Shown here in pieces: positions 34,548 through 42,640 of a DNA stretch of 64,000 bases. Both the position numbers and the translations under genes were made by a program. Source of the DNA: Mesorhizobium terrae (GTDB taxonomy: Bacteria; Pseudomonadota; Alphaproteobacteria; Rhizobiales; Rhizobiaceae); contig NZ_CP044218.1 in NCBI RefSeq assembly GCF_008727715.1, positions 1,178,001 to 1,242,000 on the forward strand, in the 5' to 3' direction. Within the stretch, counting starts at the first letter, position 1. Every line of letters starts with the position of its first letter. A model generated the notes under the pieces. The model did no database searches and was not told where the DNA came from. It saw nothing but the letters and a program-made list of their open reading frames with translations.

Positions 34548-34811
34548 ATGGTGAAATTGAAGTTTGGCTCGATTACGGATGACAAGCCGGTCAAGGTCTC
34601 GTTCGAACTGCCGGCCACGGTTCACCGCGATCTCGTGGCCTATGCCCAAATACTAGCCCGCGAGACAGGAAGATCCGTGGGCGATCCGGTGAAGCTGATT
34701 CCGCCGATGATCGAGCGATTCATGGCGACCGACCGAGGATTCTTGAAGGCGCGACGCGACGGCGAACACGGGCACCCACCTGCTAGCTCGGGCTCGTCGT
34801 CGCAGAATTAG
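34548..34811 (+). CDS. DUF2274 family protein
   Basis: 87 residues with the DUF2274 core (DDKPVKVSFELPATVHRDLVA ... KLIPPMIERFMATDRGFLKAR), a RHH-like pattern. It routinely ends trb operons of this type after trbI; function unknown. It overlaps the convergent LysR gene by 29 bases. Confidence 0.85.
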   Translation: MVKLKFGSITDDKPVKVSFELPATVHRDLVAYAQILARETGRSVGDPVKLIPPMIERFMATDRGFLKARRDGEHGHPPASSGSSSQN

Positions 34812-35724
34812 CGATCAGTCCCGGCACTGTGACGGCGTTCGATCGTCGCGACATTGTTCTGGCTAGGCTCAGCAACCGCCGTAAAGCCGGATTGTCATTG
34901 TGCGGCGACCAAATCGCGCAGAACGGCAGAATCTCCTGGCTGAGTGGGCGGTAGGCGACGCCGGGAAAGCGCGCCGCGATAGTCGCTTCGCTGGTCAGCG
35001 TGAGGCCCTGAGCCATGGCGACGAGATTCATCAAATTGTCTCGACCGACACGGCAACGTTCGACGTTGGGGTGGTGCCCAAGGTCAGCGAGGTGCTTCAC
35101 CAGGTAGTCGTGGATCTCCGGACCCGGGTCGGTCTCACTGACGATAAAGTGTCGGTCTCGCAGGTCCGTCCAAGAAATCTCGCGATTTCGAGACAGGTCG
35201 TCGTCGTCTGGCAATGCTACGAAGACACGCTCATTCCAAAGATGCGCCAGATCGCATCCGTCCGCGATCGGCTCACCGGTCAGGAAGGCGACATCCAGGT
35301 GATGTCGTTGAATCGCGGCGATGTGGCCGGAGGGCCCGCCTTCAATCAGATCGGGTCGGATGGCTGGGTTTGCCGCAGCATAGGCGCGGAGGAGATCGGC
35401 GAGAAAGCCAGATGCAAGCGAGGAAAATATCCCGATGCGCACGGTGCCCGCTTCACCACGCCCAACTGAACCAACGTCCATGGCGGCATGGCCGATCTGA
35501 GTGATGGCCTTACGAGCGCGGACGAGAAATCTCTGGCCGGCTTGAGTGAGATCGACACCACCATGGTGGCGAATGAATAGAGCCGCTCCTAGTTCATCTT
35601 CCAGATCCCGAATCCGCCGGCTGATGGCGGACTCCTGAATCTTAAGCGCCTTTGCTGCGCGTCGAAAGCTACCGCGCTCTGCCGCTGCGATAAAGTAGCG
35701 AAGATGGCGCAGCTCGATTGTCAG
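34783..35724 (-). CDS. LysR-family regulator lacking a standard start codon
   Basis: An uninterrupted reading frame encodes a full LysR protein: N-terminal HTH (SFRRAAKALKIQESAISRRI), then the effector domain (VRIGIFSSLASGFLADLL ... LTLTSEATIAARFPGVAY). The usual family start (M-T/I-ELRHLRYF) aligns with CTG-ACA-ATC-GAG at 35724; there is no ATG, GTG or TTG before the HTH. From CTG it is 313 residues, the normal length. The CTG overlaps the merB stop (CTGA). A shorter product from ATG 35481 would lack the HTH. LysR genes often close trb clusters, so it probably belongs to the ICE. Confidence 0.75.
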   Translation of the reverse strand: MTIELRHLRYFIAAAERGSFRRAAKALKIQESAISRRIRDLEDELGAALFIRHHGGVDLTQAGQRFLVRARKAITQIGHAAMDVGSVGRGEAGTVRIGIFSSLASGFLADLLRAYAAANPAIRPDLIEGGPSGHIAAIQRHHLDVAFLTGEPIADGCDLAHLWNERVFVALPDDDDLSRNREISWTDLRDRHFIVSETDPGPEIHDYLVKHLADLGHHPNVERCRVGRDNLMNLVAMAQGLTLTSEATIAARFPGVAYRPLSQEILPFCAIWSPHNDNPALRRLLSLARTMSRRSNAVTVPGLIANSATTSPS

Positions 35725-36569
35725 CGAAGCGCCTTCCTCGACTTGGAAGATGCTAGCGACTCTTCCTCCGAAACTGCGCCAGGCACTGTCAGAACTGGAC
35801 CAAAGATTGCGCTGCCGACTTCCAGGGCCTCTTCCATCACCAACATGACGCCGTGCCGGGATGGCGTCTGCTGATCAAGCCAACGCCGCAATTGCTCTTC
35901 CGAACAAAAGAAGGCGATCAACGGGCAACAAGAGTTTGCCGCCGCACCTCCTTCATAGGCAAAATCGTACCAGACTACGGCGCCATCGGGCGACACGTTA
36001 CACAAGGTACGACCCTCATCGCCTATCGTCACCCGGACGCTTCTACCAGTTAGCCGACAGCGGGACTCGACCGTGACGTCGCTGCGATACATTCTACCAA
36101 CCCCGAGTGCGTCGATGGCGCAGAGGCTGTGCAAGGTGTGGCTCTTCAGTGCGACGTGGTGACCTGTCTGTGTCTCCGTAAAAGGGTAGGCATAGAGGAT
36201 CGCGTCCGTGCCGGGTTCAAGGCCCACGAGATCGCGCAGTTGCAGCTTGTGCAGAATGACGCGCATGCGCTCCTCTGGGATGTCCGAGCAGGCGGCAATC
36301 TCGCTAGCGCGAGGCGGCCGACCGGTTTCGGCGTAGAGGTCGAGGACCATCCGCCACACCAGATCCTCATTCGGTTCGAGCGCCTGCGACCACTTGTCCA
36401 GAAGTCCCGCCCGCGCCGCCATGCGCCCGCTAAGCGCATGCCGCGCGGCCGGCGTGGTAACGGCCGACCAGTCCGGGCGGCATACGCCCGGCCTGATCTC
36501 GACACTGAACTCTTCCGATGTTGTCGCGTCGATCGCCATTACTTCTTCCTCGACTGATCGTTTGGCCAA
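35721..36569 (-). CDS. merB: MerB, alkylmercury lyase
   Basis: 282 residues. MerB cleaves C-Hg bonds of organomercurials, handing Hg2+ to MerA. The catalytic pair is C150 and D153 (LHSLCAIDALGVG), matching Cys96/Asp99 of the classic enzyme, and the second essential Cys is in NSCCPLIAFF (C214/C215). It is longer than the 212-residue type enzyme because of an N-terminal extension and a short tail. Starts 3 bases after merA, last gene of the operon. Confidence 0.92.
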   Translation of the reverse strand: MAKRSVEEEVMAIDATTSEEFSVEIRPGVCRPDWSAVTTPAARHALSGRMAARAGLLDKWSQALEPNEDLVWRMVLDLYAETGRPPRASEIAACSDIPEERMRVILHKLQLRDLVGLEPGTDAILYAYPFTETQTGHHVALKSHTLHSLCAIDALGVGRMYRSDVTVESRCRLTGRSVRVTIGDEGRTLCNVSPDGAVVWYDFAYEGGAAANSCCPLIAFFCSEEQLRRWLDQQTPSRHGVMLVMEEALEVGSAIFGPVLTVPGAVSEEESLASSKSRKALR

Positions 36570-36572
36570 TCG

Positions 36573-38006
36573 TCAGCCCGCGCAGCAGGACAGCTTCTTG
36601 ACATCCCGGTCGAATGTCTGCGCCGCAAGCTTGAGCCCTTCGACTGTGGTCAAATACGGGAAGATCGTCTCCGCGAGGTCATCGATTGTCAGACCGCCAC
36701 GAATCGCCATCGTCGCCGTCTGGATACTGTCCGCGCCTTCAGGCGCAAGGATGTGTGCCCCAAGCAGCTTGCGGGTGTCGCCGTCCGCCACAAGCTTGAT
36801 CAGTCCGCGTGTATCCCGGGCCGCGAGCGCGCGGGGCACGTTGTCGAGCGAAAGCACGGAAGTGCGGACGTTGTGCCCGGCGGCACGCGCCTGCGTTTCC
36901 GTGAGACCGACGCTTCCCACCTGCGGATCGGTGAAGACTACCGCAGGCATCGCCGAGTTGTCGTAGCGGAGGCTGTTGCCGTTGAGCGCGTTCTTCGCCG
37001 CGAGCTTCGCGCCATAGGCCGCCATGTAGACGAATTGGTCCTTGCCCGTCACATCGCCGGCCGCGTAGACGCCCGCTTTGGACGTGCGCATCCGGTCGTC
37101 GACCACGATGGCGCCCACGGGCGTCCGGGCGATACCAGCTTGTTCAAGGCCAAGGCTTTCGGTGTTCGGGGCGCGACCGGTCGCAACGAGAACCCGCTCG
37201 GCGGCTAGCGTCTCTAGGTGTCCGTCCCGAACAACCGTGAGCGCGACGCCATCCTCCGTCCGACGGATCGACTCATAGGTCAGACCGCCGACGACCTTGA
37301 TACCCTCGTCGGCGAGATAACCGGCGAGCGCCGCCCCGATCTCAGGCTCTGCTTCCGGCAGGAGGCGGCTGCGGAAGACAAGCGTCACCTCGACTCCCAC
37401 TCGAGCAAAGGTTTGCGCGAGCTCAGCGCCGATGTAGCCACCGCCGAGCACGATCATCGAGCGTGGCAGCGCGGTCAGCTCCAGCGCCGTGGTGCTATCG
37501 AGGATTGAGATGTCCGTTATGCCCGGGATCGCCGGCAACGCCGGCCGGGTCCCGGTGGCAATGATGATACGATCCGCCGCGAAACGCTTGCCACCGGCTT
37601 CGACGACGCCATCGACGAGGCGGGCACGGCCTTCATTATATGCGATGTTGTTGTAAGATGGCAGGAGATCGGCGTACTTCGCCTGACGCAGACCCGCGAC
37701 CAGTGCATCCTTTTGAGCGACCTGCGCGCCCCAGTCTGCCACCCGCGCCTGCGCGGCGATACCGGCGAACCTGGGTGCGGCGTTCGCGTGGTGCACCGCT
37801 TCTGCGGCCCGGATAAGGGCCTTCGACGGGACGCAGCCGACATTGACGCACGTCCCTCCGATCGTGCCGTGGCCGATCAACGCAACTTGCGCCCCTTGTT
37901 CTGCTGCCGTAATCGCGGCCGAGAACCCGGCGGAGCCGGCGCCGACGACGATGAGATCGTAGCGGCCGTTCCCGTTCTTTGCGCTAGGAGCGCAGCAATC
38001 ACTCAT
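36573..38006 (-). CDS. merA: MerA, mercuric reductase without the NmerA domain
   Basis: 477-residue NADPH/FAD enzyme reducing Hg2+ to volatile Hg0. Rossmann motif IVVGAGSAGFSAA, redox pair C53/C58 in GTCVNVGCVPSK, NADPH site VLGGGYIGAELAQ, FAD site GVYAAGDVTGKDQFV and the C-terminal vicinal cysteines C474/C475 (KKLSCCAG) that deliver Hg2+ are present. The N-terminal metallochaperone domain of Tn501 MerA is absent, although MSDCCAPS keeps a Cys pair at the very start. Start overlaps the merF stop by 4 bases. Confidence 0.96.
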   Translation of the reverse strand: MSDCCAPSAKNGNGRYDLIVVGAGSAGFSAAITAAEQGAQVALIGHGTIGGTCVNVGCVPSKALIRAAEAVHHANAAPRFAGIAAQARVADWGAQVAQKDALVAGLRQAKYADLLPSYNNIAYNEGRARLVDGVVEAGGKRFAADRIIIATGTRPALPAIPGITDISILDSTTALELTALPRSMIVLGGGYIGAELAQTFARVGVEVTLVFRSRLLPEAEPEIGAALAGYLADEGIKVVGGLTYESIRRTEDGVALTVVRDGHLETLAAERVLVATGRAPNTESLGLEQAGIARTPVGAIVVDDRMRTSKAGVYAAGDVTGKDQFVYMAAYGAKLAAKNALNGNSLRYDNSAMPAVVFTDPQVGSVGLTETQARAAGHNVRTSVLSLDNVPRALAARDTRGLIKLVADGDTRKLLGAHILAPEGADSIQTATMAIRGGLTIDDLAETIFPYLTTVEGLKLAAQTFDRDVKKLSCCAG

Positions 38007-38263
38007 GACTTGAACTTTCCTGCGTTCTTACCCGTCTCGCAGCAGTCAGGGCCAGCTGAGGCAGATGTGTTGCGTCGATAGAGCCCGATCCCCACCAGCC
38101 CGAGCGAGACGATAAGAACCGGAATCAGGACATAATCGGCCTTGCCCGCGAGCGCCGAGAGCCCGATCGCTCCCAGCACAATCCCAAGGATTGGAGTCGC
38201 GCAGCAGAGCGCCGCCACGACCGCCCCAATGCTGCCGGTTCGAAAAAGGGTGCGACTATTCAC
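38003..38263 (-). CDS. merF: MerF, small mercuric ion transporter
   Basis: 86 residues: two transmembrane helices with the Hg-binding vicinal Cys pair in helix 1 (GAVVAALCCATPILGIVLG) and a second Cys pair near the C-terminus (GPDCCETGKNAG), the MerF layout. GTG 38263 lies 4 bases after the merP stop and gives the family length of about 81; a longer in-frame ATG at 38344 would run into merP. Imports Hg2+ to MerA. Confidence 0.92.
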   Translation of the reverse strand: MNSRTLFRTGSIGAVVAALCCATPILGIVLGAIGLSALAGKADYVLIPVLIVSLGLVGIGLYRRNTSASAGPDCCETGKNAGKFKS

Positions 38264-38267
38264 GTAA

Positions 38268-38567
38268 TCAGCCTTTTGTCGCGCGCGCCGGATATCCGGC
38301 ATTGGTCGACGCCGCAATGAGGGTCGCGACATTGGTGACCGCATCGTCGAAAGTGACCGTTGCCACTGCGCCCGACGTTCCGTTTGCCTCCTGGACCACT
38401 ACTGCCTTTACGCCCGAGACCCGGGAGAGCGTTTTCTTGACAATCGGGGCGCAGAGTTCGCACGTCGCGTTATCGACGTTTAGGACAACGGTTCTTTCGG
38501 CGGCTTGGGCCGCAAAAGGCGAAAGCATGGCAATAAGCGCAGTCGCTGCGAGGATACGTCGGAACAT
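38268..38567 (-). CDS. merP: MerP, periplasmic mercury-binding protein
   Basis: 99 residues: signal peptide (to about AQAAE, residue 22) and one HMA fold with the metal loop NATCELCAPIVKKTL, the equivalent of GMTCxxC. It captures Hg2+ in the periplasm and passes it to MerT or MerF. The motif has Asn-Ala in place of Gly-Met. Confidence 0.93.
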   Translation of the reverse strand: MFRRILAATALIAMLSPFAAQAAERTVVLNVDNATCELCAPIVKKTLSRVSGVKAVVVQEANGTSGAVATVTFDDAVTNVATLIAASTNAGYPARATKG

Positions 38568-38596
38568 AGATTTTCTCCTTCAGGTTAAGCGGTCGA

Positions 38597-38989
38597 TCAG
38601 AGGAACAAGGGCGCCAGTTTCGGGAAGCCGAGTGCGACGATAACGAGCACAGTAGCCGTCCAAAGCCCGATCTTTGCGATGCGACCCGAGCTGGGTTTGG
38701 CGCAGTAGGAGCCTTCGGCGCAGGCGACTTTGGGCTTCCGGTAAACGAGATAGAACCCGTAGCCTAGGAAACTAATCGTCACGGCGGCAAAGATGGGCTG
38801 ATAGGGCTCGAGGGCCGTCAGGTTACTAATCCAGGCGCCGCTGATTCCCAACGTGAACAGGGCGAAAGGTACAACGCAGCAGCTAGACGCAAGGATCGCG
38901 CCGATGATCCCACCCGCTGCAAGCCACCCCTGCGTCTTAACCTTTCCCGCATCCGGCGAGTCGACCAGTTTGGTACTGATATCGCTCAT
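38597..38989 (-). CDS. merT: MerT, mercuric transport protein
   Basis: 130 residues, three transmembrane helices. The Cys pair in helix 1 (ILASSCCVVPFALF) and the cytoplasmic-loop cysteines (KVACAEGSYCAK) are the MerT thiols that relay Hg2+. ATG 38989 is chosen since the earlier in-frame ATG at 39022 lies inside the promoter -10. First gene of the mer operon. Confidence 0.94.
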   Translation of the reverse strand: MSDISTKLVDSPDAGKVKTQGWLAAGGIIGAILASSCCVVPFALFTLGISGAWISNLTALEPYQPIFAAVTISFLGYGFYLVYRKPKVACAEGSYCAKPSSGRIAKIGLWTATVLVIVALGFPKLAPLFL

Positions 38990-39020
38990 TAAAAAAAGCC
39001 CTTCAATTCGAGTCGGACAC

Positions 39021-39051
39021 ACGATAAGGTCTGTAGTGACTACAGACTCAA
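39021..39051 (-). promoter_or_regulatory. mer operon promoter/operator (19-bp spacer)
   Basis: On the minus strand TTGAGT (-35, 39051-39046) and TATCGT (-10, 39026-39021) are 19 bp apart, around the dyad CTGTAGTGACTACAG (39031-39045 as read on the plus strand). It sits between divergent merT and merR. Half-sites are identical to the dyads at 1554 and 2276. Confidence 0.9.
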
Positions 39052-39067
39052 GAGGTTTTTTTGGGCC

Positions 39068-39511
39068 ATGACGGATCGCGCTATCGGACGGGGTTTCAAA
39101 CGAAGTGAGTTGGCGCGTCAGACGGGCTCTAATTTAGAGACAGTCCGCTACTACGAAAAAATTGGGCTTCTTCCCGAGCCGCCGCGCAGCGCTAACGACT
39201 ACCGCGTTTATAACGAAGCCCATGTCCGGCGCCTCCGCTTCGTCATGCGTGGCCGCGAACTCGGTTTCAGCATCGAGGAAATCCGCGGCCTTTTAGAGTT
39301 GGTCGACGGCGGCAAACAGACGTGCGCGGAGGTCAAAGAGCGTACCGAGCACCACCTCAGTGATGTTCGCGCAAAGATCGCAGACCTCAGGCGGATCGAA
39401 AAAATTCTAGCCCAAACCGCTGCACAGTGTTCGGGTGACGCCATTCCGGAATGCCCGATCCTCGATGCGCTTTCGTCATATCCAGACGTCGGCGACGCGG
39501 GGCACCGTTGA
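39068..39511 (+). CDS. merR: MerR-family metal-responsive activator
   Basis: 147 residues: HTH (KRSELARQTGSNLETVRYYEKIGLL), long dimerisation helix and three cysteines in the MerR arrangement (QTCAEVK; AQCSGD 35 residues later; PECPIL 8 after that). Tn501 MerR has the same 35-residue spacing but 9 between the last two. Position opposite merT makes Hg(II) the likely inducer. Its operator, CTGTAG-N3-CTACAG, is nearer to the CadR/PbrR type than the CCGTAC type of Tn21, so wider metal response is possible. Confidence 0.9.
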   Translation: MTDRAIGRGFKRSELARQTGSNLETVRYYEKIGLLPEPPRSANDYRVYNEAHVRRLRFVMRGRELGFSIEEIRGLLELVDGGKQTCAEVKERTEHHLSDVRAKIADLRRIEKILAQTAAQCSGDAIPECPILDALSSYPDVGDAGHR

Positions 39512-39611
39512 GGCCGCGGAAATTGTCTGCCGTTTCGCCGTTGAAACCTGGTTGCGGCTGCGAAAGTCAGCTCGGTAATGCGCCCACGACGAATAAGTAG
39601 GAGAGAGACGA

Positions 39612-40958
39612 ATGGCGAACCAATTCGACCTTGTAGTCATAGGGACCGGCACGGCAGCCATGGCCGTCGCGATGCGCGTGCGCGCAAAGAGCTGGAGCGT
39701 GGCTGTTATCGACCACCGGCCTTTCGGAGGCACCTGCGCCCTGCGGGGCTGCGACCCGAAAAAGATGCTTGTCGGCGGCGCCTCGGCTGTCGACCATGTC
39801 CGGCGCATGAGCGGCAATGGCGTTGCCGGCGACGTCCATATCGCCTGGTCCGAATTGATCGCCTTCAAGCGCACCTTCACCGACCCGGTCCCCGAAAAGC
39901 ACGAACACCGTTACGAAGAAAAGGGCATCCATAGCTATCACGGTCATGCGCGCTTCGTAGGCCCGAACAGTCTGACAGTGGGTGGCGAGAGCCTTGAAGC
40001 CCGTCACGTTTTGATTGCTGCGGGCGCCGAGCCGATAAAGCTGCACATTCCCGGTGAAGAGTATTTCGTCACCAATGAGGACTTTCTGGCAATGCAGCGG
40101 CTGCCCCAACGCATCGTGTTGGTCGGCGGCGGCTATATAGCGTCAGAATTCTCCCACATCGCCGCTCGCGCAGGCGCGCAAGTGACCATTCTTCAACGTG
40201 GCCAGCGGATGCTCACGCACTTTGATCCTGACCTTGTCGGCTGGCTCATGGACAAATTCGCCGAGATCGGGGTCGATGTGCGCCTGCGGACCACTGTAGA
40301 GGCGATTGAGAAGAAGGGAGCGGGCTTTGTCGTCCACACCACATCAGAAGGTGGAGGCTCAACCTTTGAGGCCGACCTCGTTGTTCATGCGGCCGGCCGG
40401 GCACCCTCGCTGGACGGGCTTGATCTTGAGGTCGGCGGCATCGCCGTGGAAAACGGCCGGCTCAAGCTGAATGAGCACCTGCAGAGTGTCTCCAACCCAG
40501 CCGTGTACGCCGCCGGCGATGCGGCACAGAAGGGGCCGCCGCTCACTCCTGTCTCTAGCCACGACGCCAAGGTGGTCGCCGCTAACCTTCTAGAGGGCAA
40601 TCGGCATACACCCGACTATCGCGGTGTGCCGAGCGTGGCCTTCACGATCCCGCCGATCGCTGCGGTCGGACTGAGCGAAGACGAAGCACGTCAGCAGGGC
40701 CTGAAATTCCAAACTAAGTCCCAGAAGGCGTCCGAGTGGTTTACTGCCCGCCAGGCCGCAGAGAAGACCTATGGCTTCAAGGTGATGGTGGAGGACGACA
40801 CCGGGCGTATCCTAGGCGCACATCTTGTCGGACCGCACGCTGATGAAGTGATCAATCTGTTTGCCCTTGCGATCCGCCACGACCTAACGGCCGACAATCT
40901 GAAGACGACGATGTTCGCGTATCCCACCGGCGCCTCGGATATCGGCTACATGCTCTGA
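39612..40958 (+). CDS. MerA/glutathione reductase-like FAD-dependent disulfide oxidoreductase
   Basis: 448 residues of the class I pyridine-nucleotide-disulfide oxidoreductase family: FAD motif VVIGTGTAAMAVAMR, redox pair C42/C47 in GGTCALRGCDPKKML, NAD(P) motif VLVGGGYIASEF and a C-terminal dimerisation domain. The redox segment differs from both MerA (CVNVGC) and lipoamide dehydrogenase, and there is no C-terminal Cys pair, so Hg2+ reduction by the MerA mechanism is doubtful. It starts 100 bases after merR and may be co-transcribed with it; a thiol- or quinone-reducing support role is possible. Confidence 0.85.
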   Translation: MANQFDLVVIGTGTAAMAVAMRVRAKSWSVAVIDHRPFGGTCALRGCDPKKMLVGGASAVDHVRRMSGNGVAGDVHIAWSELIAFKRTFTDPVPEKHEHRYEEKGIHSYHGHARFVGPNSLTVGGESLEARHVLIAAGAEPIKLHIPGEEYFVTNEDFLAMQRLPQRIVLVGGGYIASEFSHIAARAGAQVTILQRGQRMLTHFDPDLVGWLMDKFAEIGVDVRLRTTVEAIEKKGAGFVVHTTSEGGGSTFEADLVVHAAGRAPSLDGLDLEVGGIAVENGRLKLNEHLQSVSNPAVYAAGDAAQKGPPLTPVSSHDAKVVAANLLEGNRHTPDYRGVPSVAFTIPPIAAVGLSEDEARQQGLKFQTKSQKASEWFTARQAAEKTYGFKVMVEDDTGRILGAHLVGPHADEVINLFALAIRHDLTADNLKTTMFAYPTGASDIGYML

Positions 40959-41226
40959 ATGCCTTCGCGTTTTCTGGAATCACCGCGGACGAATTCATCT
41001 GGCTCTATTACTCGCTAAAGGACGCCGAACTGGCACGCGCGGAGCCTCGACGTAGCTATGCGCTTCATCGGCGATGCACCAACCCAGGAGCGCGGGCGCA
41101 GACATGGTGAAGCCCGGGGGCCAGCCGATCGGATCAAACTTCCGTATTGACCCTGTATTTAGTACAGGGTGTAGCAGTTTCTGATGTGACGATCGTAAAT
41201 GTGAACCAACGAGCAGCGCCGCACTG
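40959..41226. other. Intergenic region; carries a metal-responsive promoter
   Basis: 268 bases after the flavoprotein gene with no supportable reading frame. Its right part holds the MerR-type promoter described separately at 41147-41177. Confidence 0.5.
41147..41177 (+). promoter_or_regulatory. MerR-type promoter with a different dyad
   Basis: TTGACC (-35, 41147-41152) and TAGCAG (-10, 41172-41177) are 19 bp apart. The dyad is CCCTGTA-N5-TACAGGG (41151-41169), with 7-bp arms and a 5-base centre, unlike the CTGTAG-N3-CTACAG sites elsewhere in the window. This form is closer to GTAC-type MerR/CueR operators. It faces the small membrane protein gene. Confidence 0.75.
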
Positions 41227-41580
41227 ATGGCTTGGCAGCGCCACCAGCGCGGAAAGTGGGGTGTCGTGAATGAAAAGCCAGCAGCCGGGCTAATGACCGC
41301 AATTGTCGTCGCGCCATTGGTCGCGCTTTGCTGCCTTGGGCCGCTTTTTATCGGCTCGGCAGTAGGTGGTGTCGTGGGCTGGCTTAGCGGACAGGGTCTT
41401 GCATTGATCGCCGTGCTCGCGTTCTTGGCCGCAGCCATCGGCTACGCCGTGATGCGTTGGCGCAGGGCTTCATCCATTCGAGTGGACGCCGGCTCGACTT
41501 GCGCATGCGATGTATCTGAGGCGCGGCAGGACGTCGAGCTTGATGTCGTCAAGCCTGCGAACGAACGGCGGACCCGCTAA
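41227..41580 (+). CDS. Small MerF/MerT-like membrane protein with a Cys pair
   Basis: 117 residues (104 if GTG 41266 is used; neither has an ideal RBS). Two hydrophobic helices, the first carrying a vicinal Cys pair with Pro after it (APLVALCCLGPLFIGSAVGG), as in MerF and MerT; two further cysteines lie in the tail (STCACDVSE). It probably moves Hg2+ or another soft metal across the inner membrane. Expression from the MerR-type promoter 50 bases upstream supports this. Exact family not settled. Confidence 0.7.
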   Translation: MAWQRHQRGKWGVVNEKPAAGLMTAIVVAPLVALCCLGPLFIGSAVGGVVGWLSGQGLALIAVLAFLAAAIGYAVMRWRRASSIRVDAGSTCACDVSEARQDVELDVVKPANERRTR

Positions 41581-41675
41581 TCGCAACAATCCGGGCGGTC
41601 CGCAGCGCACGGTGGCGATCGCTCAGGCCGGACGATCATCCATAGAACTGGTACGTCCCATTCAAGAAATGCCAC

Positions 41676-42134
41676 ATGCCACTGGAAGATCAGCAACCTG
41701 ACCCATTAAGAGCGGACCCCGCGGAGATGATCGAAGAATGCTCGCCCCTGTTGCCAGGGTTCAATGAGGACGGGCTCATTCCCGCTGTCGCGACAGATGT
41801 CGCGAGTGGAGTGGTGCTGATGCTGGCGTGGATGAATGCGGAGGCGTTGAACAAGACGATCGAGACCGGCCAGGCCTGGTACTGGAGCCGGTCCCGCCAG
41901 CAACTCTGGCATAAGGGCGCGACCAGCGGGCAGATCCAGCAGGTCGAGGAACTGCGCATCGACTGTGATCAGGACGCGGTCTGGCTCAGGGTGCGCGTCG
42001 CGGGCGACGGCGGCTGTTGCCACACCGGCCGAACCAGTTGTTTCTATCGCCGAATCGTGGCCGGGCCGGAGGGCCCGACGCTCCGCCGTCCCACGCTCGG
42101 GCATTGTCGCGCTGAGAGGCCGCCTCGGAAATGA
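41676..42134 (+). CDS. hisI: Phosphoribosyl-AMP cyclohydrolase (HisI) paralogue
   Basis: 152 residues. HisI opens the purine ring of PR-AMP in histidine synthesis, using Zn and Mg. Signature [37 protein letters not shown], the Mg-binding DCDQD and the Zn cysteines ([20 protein letters not shown]) are conserved. N-terminal 25 residues are acidic and unconserved. It sits away from any other his gene, at the end of the mercury region; extra HisI copies are known in metal-stress settings because the enzyme is a vulnerable zinc protein. Confidence 0.93.
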   Translation: MPLEDQQPDPLRADPAEMIEECSPLLPGFNEDGLIPAVATDVASGVVLMLAWMNAEALNKTIETGQAWYWSRSRQQLWHKGATSGQIQQVEELRIDCDQDAVWLRVRVAGDGGCCHTGRTSCFYRRIVAGPEGPTLRRPTLGHCRAERPPRK

Positions 42135-42280
42135 GATAATAAGCTGTACATGCCCGTTGCGGCAGCACCCGACGGGCAACGACGACCCTGCTGCCACTAG
42201 CCGCAACCATTGCCGCCGTGTGTTTACACGCGCGAAGTGGGAGCGAAGCGAGCGATTGGTTCTATGGCCATCAAGAGAGA

Positions 42281-42357
42281 TGGCGCACCCGACACGATTC
42301 GAACGTGTGGCCTCCACCTTCGGAGGGTGGCGCTCTATCCAGCTGAGCTACGGGTGC
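42281..42357 (-). tRNA. tRNA-Arg (anticodon CCG)
   Basis: Minus-strand cloverleaf: acceptor GCACCCG pairs with CGGGTGC, D-arm GCTC/GAGC, anticodon stem CCACC/GGTGG with loop CTCCGAA (anticodon CCG, codon CGG), T-arm ACACG-TTCGAAT-CGTGT, and encoded CCA at 42283-42281. 77 nt. The 3' end points left toward hisI; the phage integrase gene lies on the 5' side, 283 bases away. Confidence 0.97.
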
Positions 42358-42640
42358 ATCGGTGTTCAGATAGTGCCCGAGATCGAGCAGGGTCAATCTC
42401 GAATTCAACGATCGAATCGACTCAATCAGAGCGGGGCTTGAGCCGGGCCGATTGTCGCCGTTCGTACTCCACAACCTCCTTTCGGTTTGCTTCCGTGGTG
42501 CTTCCGCGACCTCGAACGCGATATTCGTCCACCCTTCGAGTTTTGCCAATCGCTTGGTTTCGCTCGATTTTTACGACACCCTCGATCGGCAGAAAGAGCT
42601 TGCGTTTGCCTTCGGAGGGCCGACTGCGGATTGCTGATTC

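Larger units (their letters stand above)
9743..34811. mobile_element. Integrative conjugative element core (ICEMlSym-like control, trb-type mating apparatus)
   Basis: A continuous set of conjugation genes: regulators and excision control (9743-12048), replication/partition (12067-14110), DNA processing (14107-20793) and mating pair formation trbBCDEJKLFGI (24961-34546), interrupted by arsenic cargo (20879-24794). DUF2285/DUF6499 activators, a HTH_17 excisionase, TraF and a DUF3363-type relaxase together resemble ICEMlSymR7A and relatives in alphaproteobacteria. No ICE integrase is seen between these coordinates, so at least one true end is outside them; the limits given are those of the core genes. 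Confidence 0.7.

Noticed and set aside
39068..39511. Calling the regulator SoxR or CadR
   Set aside because: Cysteine spacing (35 then 8) and the divergent merT fit MerR better; SoxR has a tight CxxCxC cluster that is absent here.
42271..42549. Minus-strand reading frame containing PVAQLDRAPPSEGGGHTFESC
   Set aside because: This is the well-known artefact of translating a tRNA-Arg gene; the tRNA at 42281-42357 explains it.
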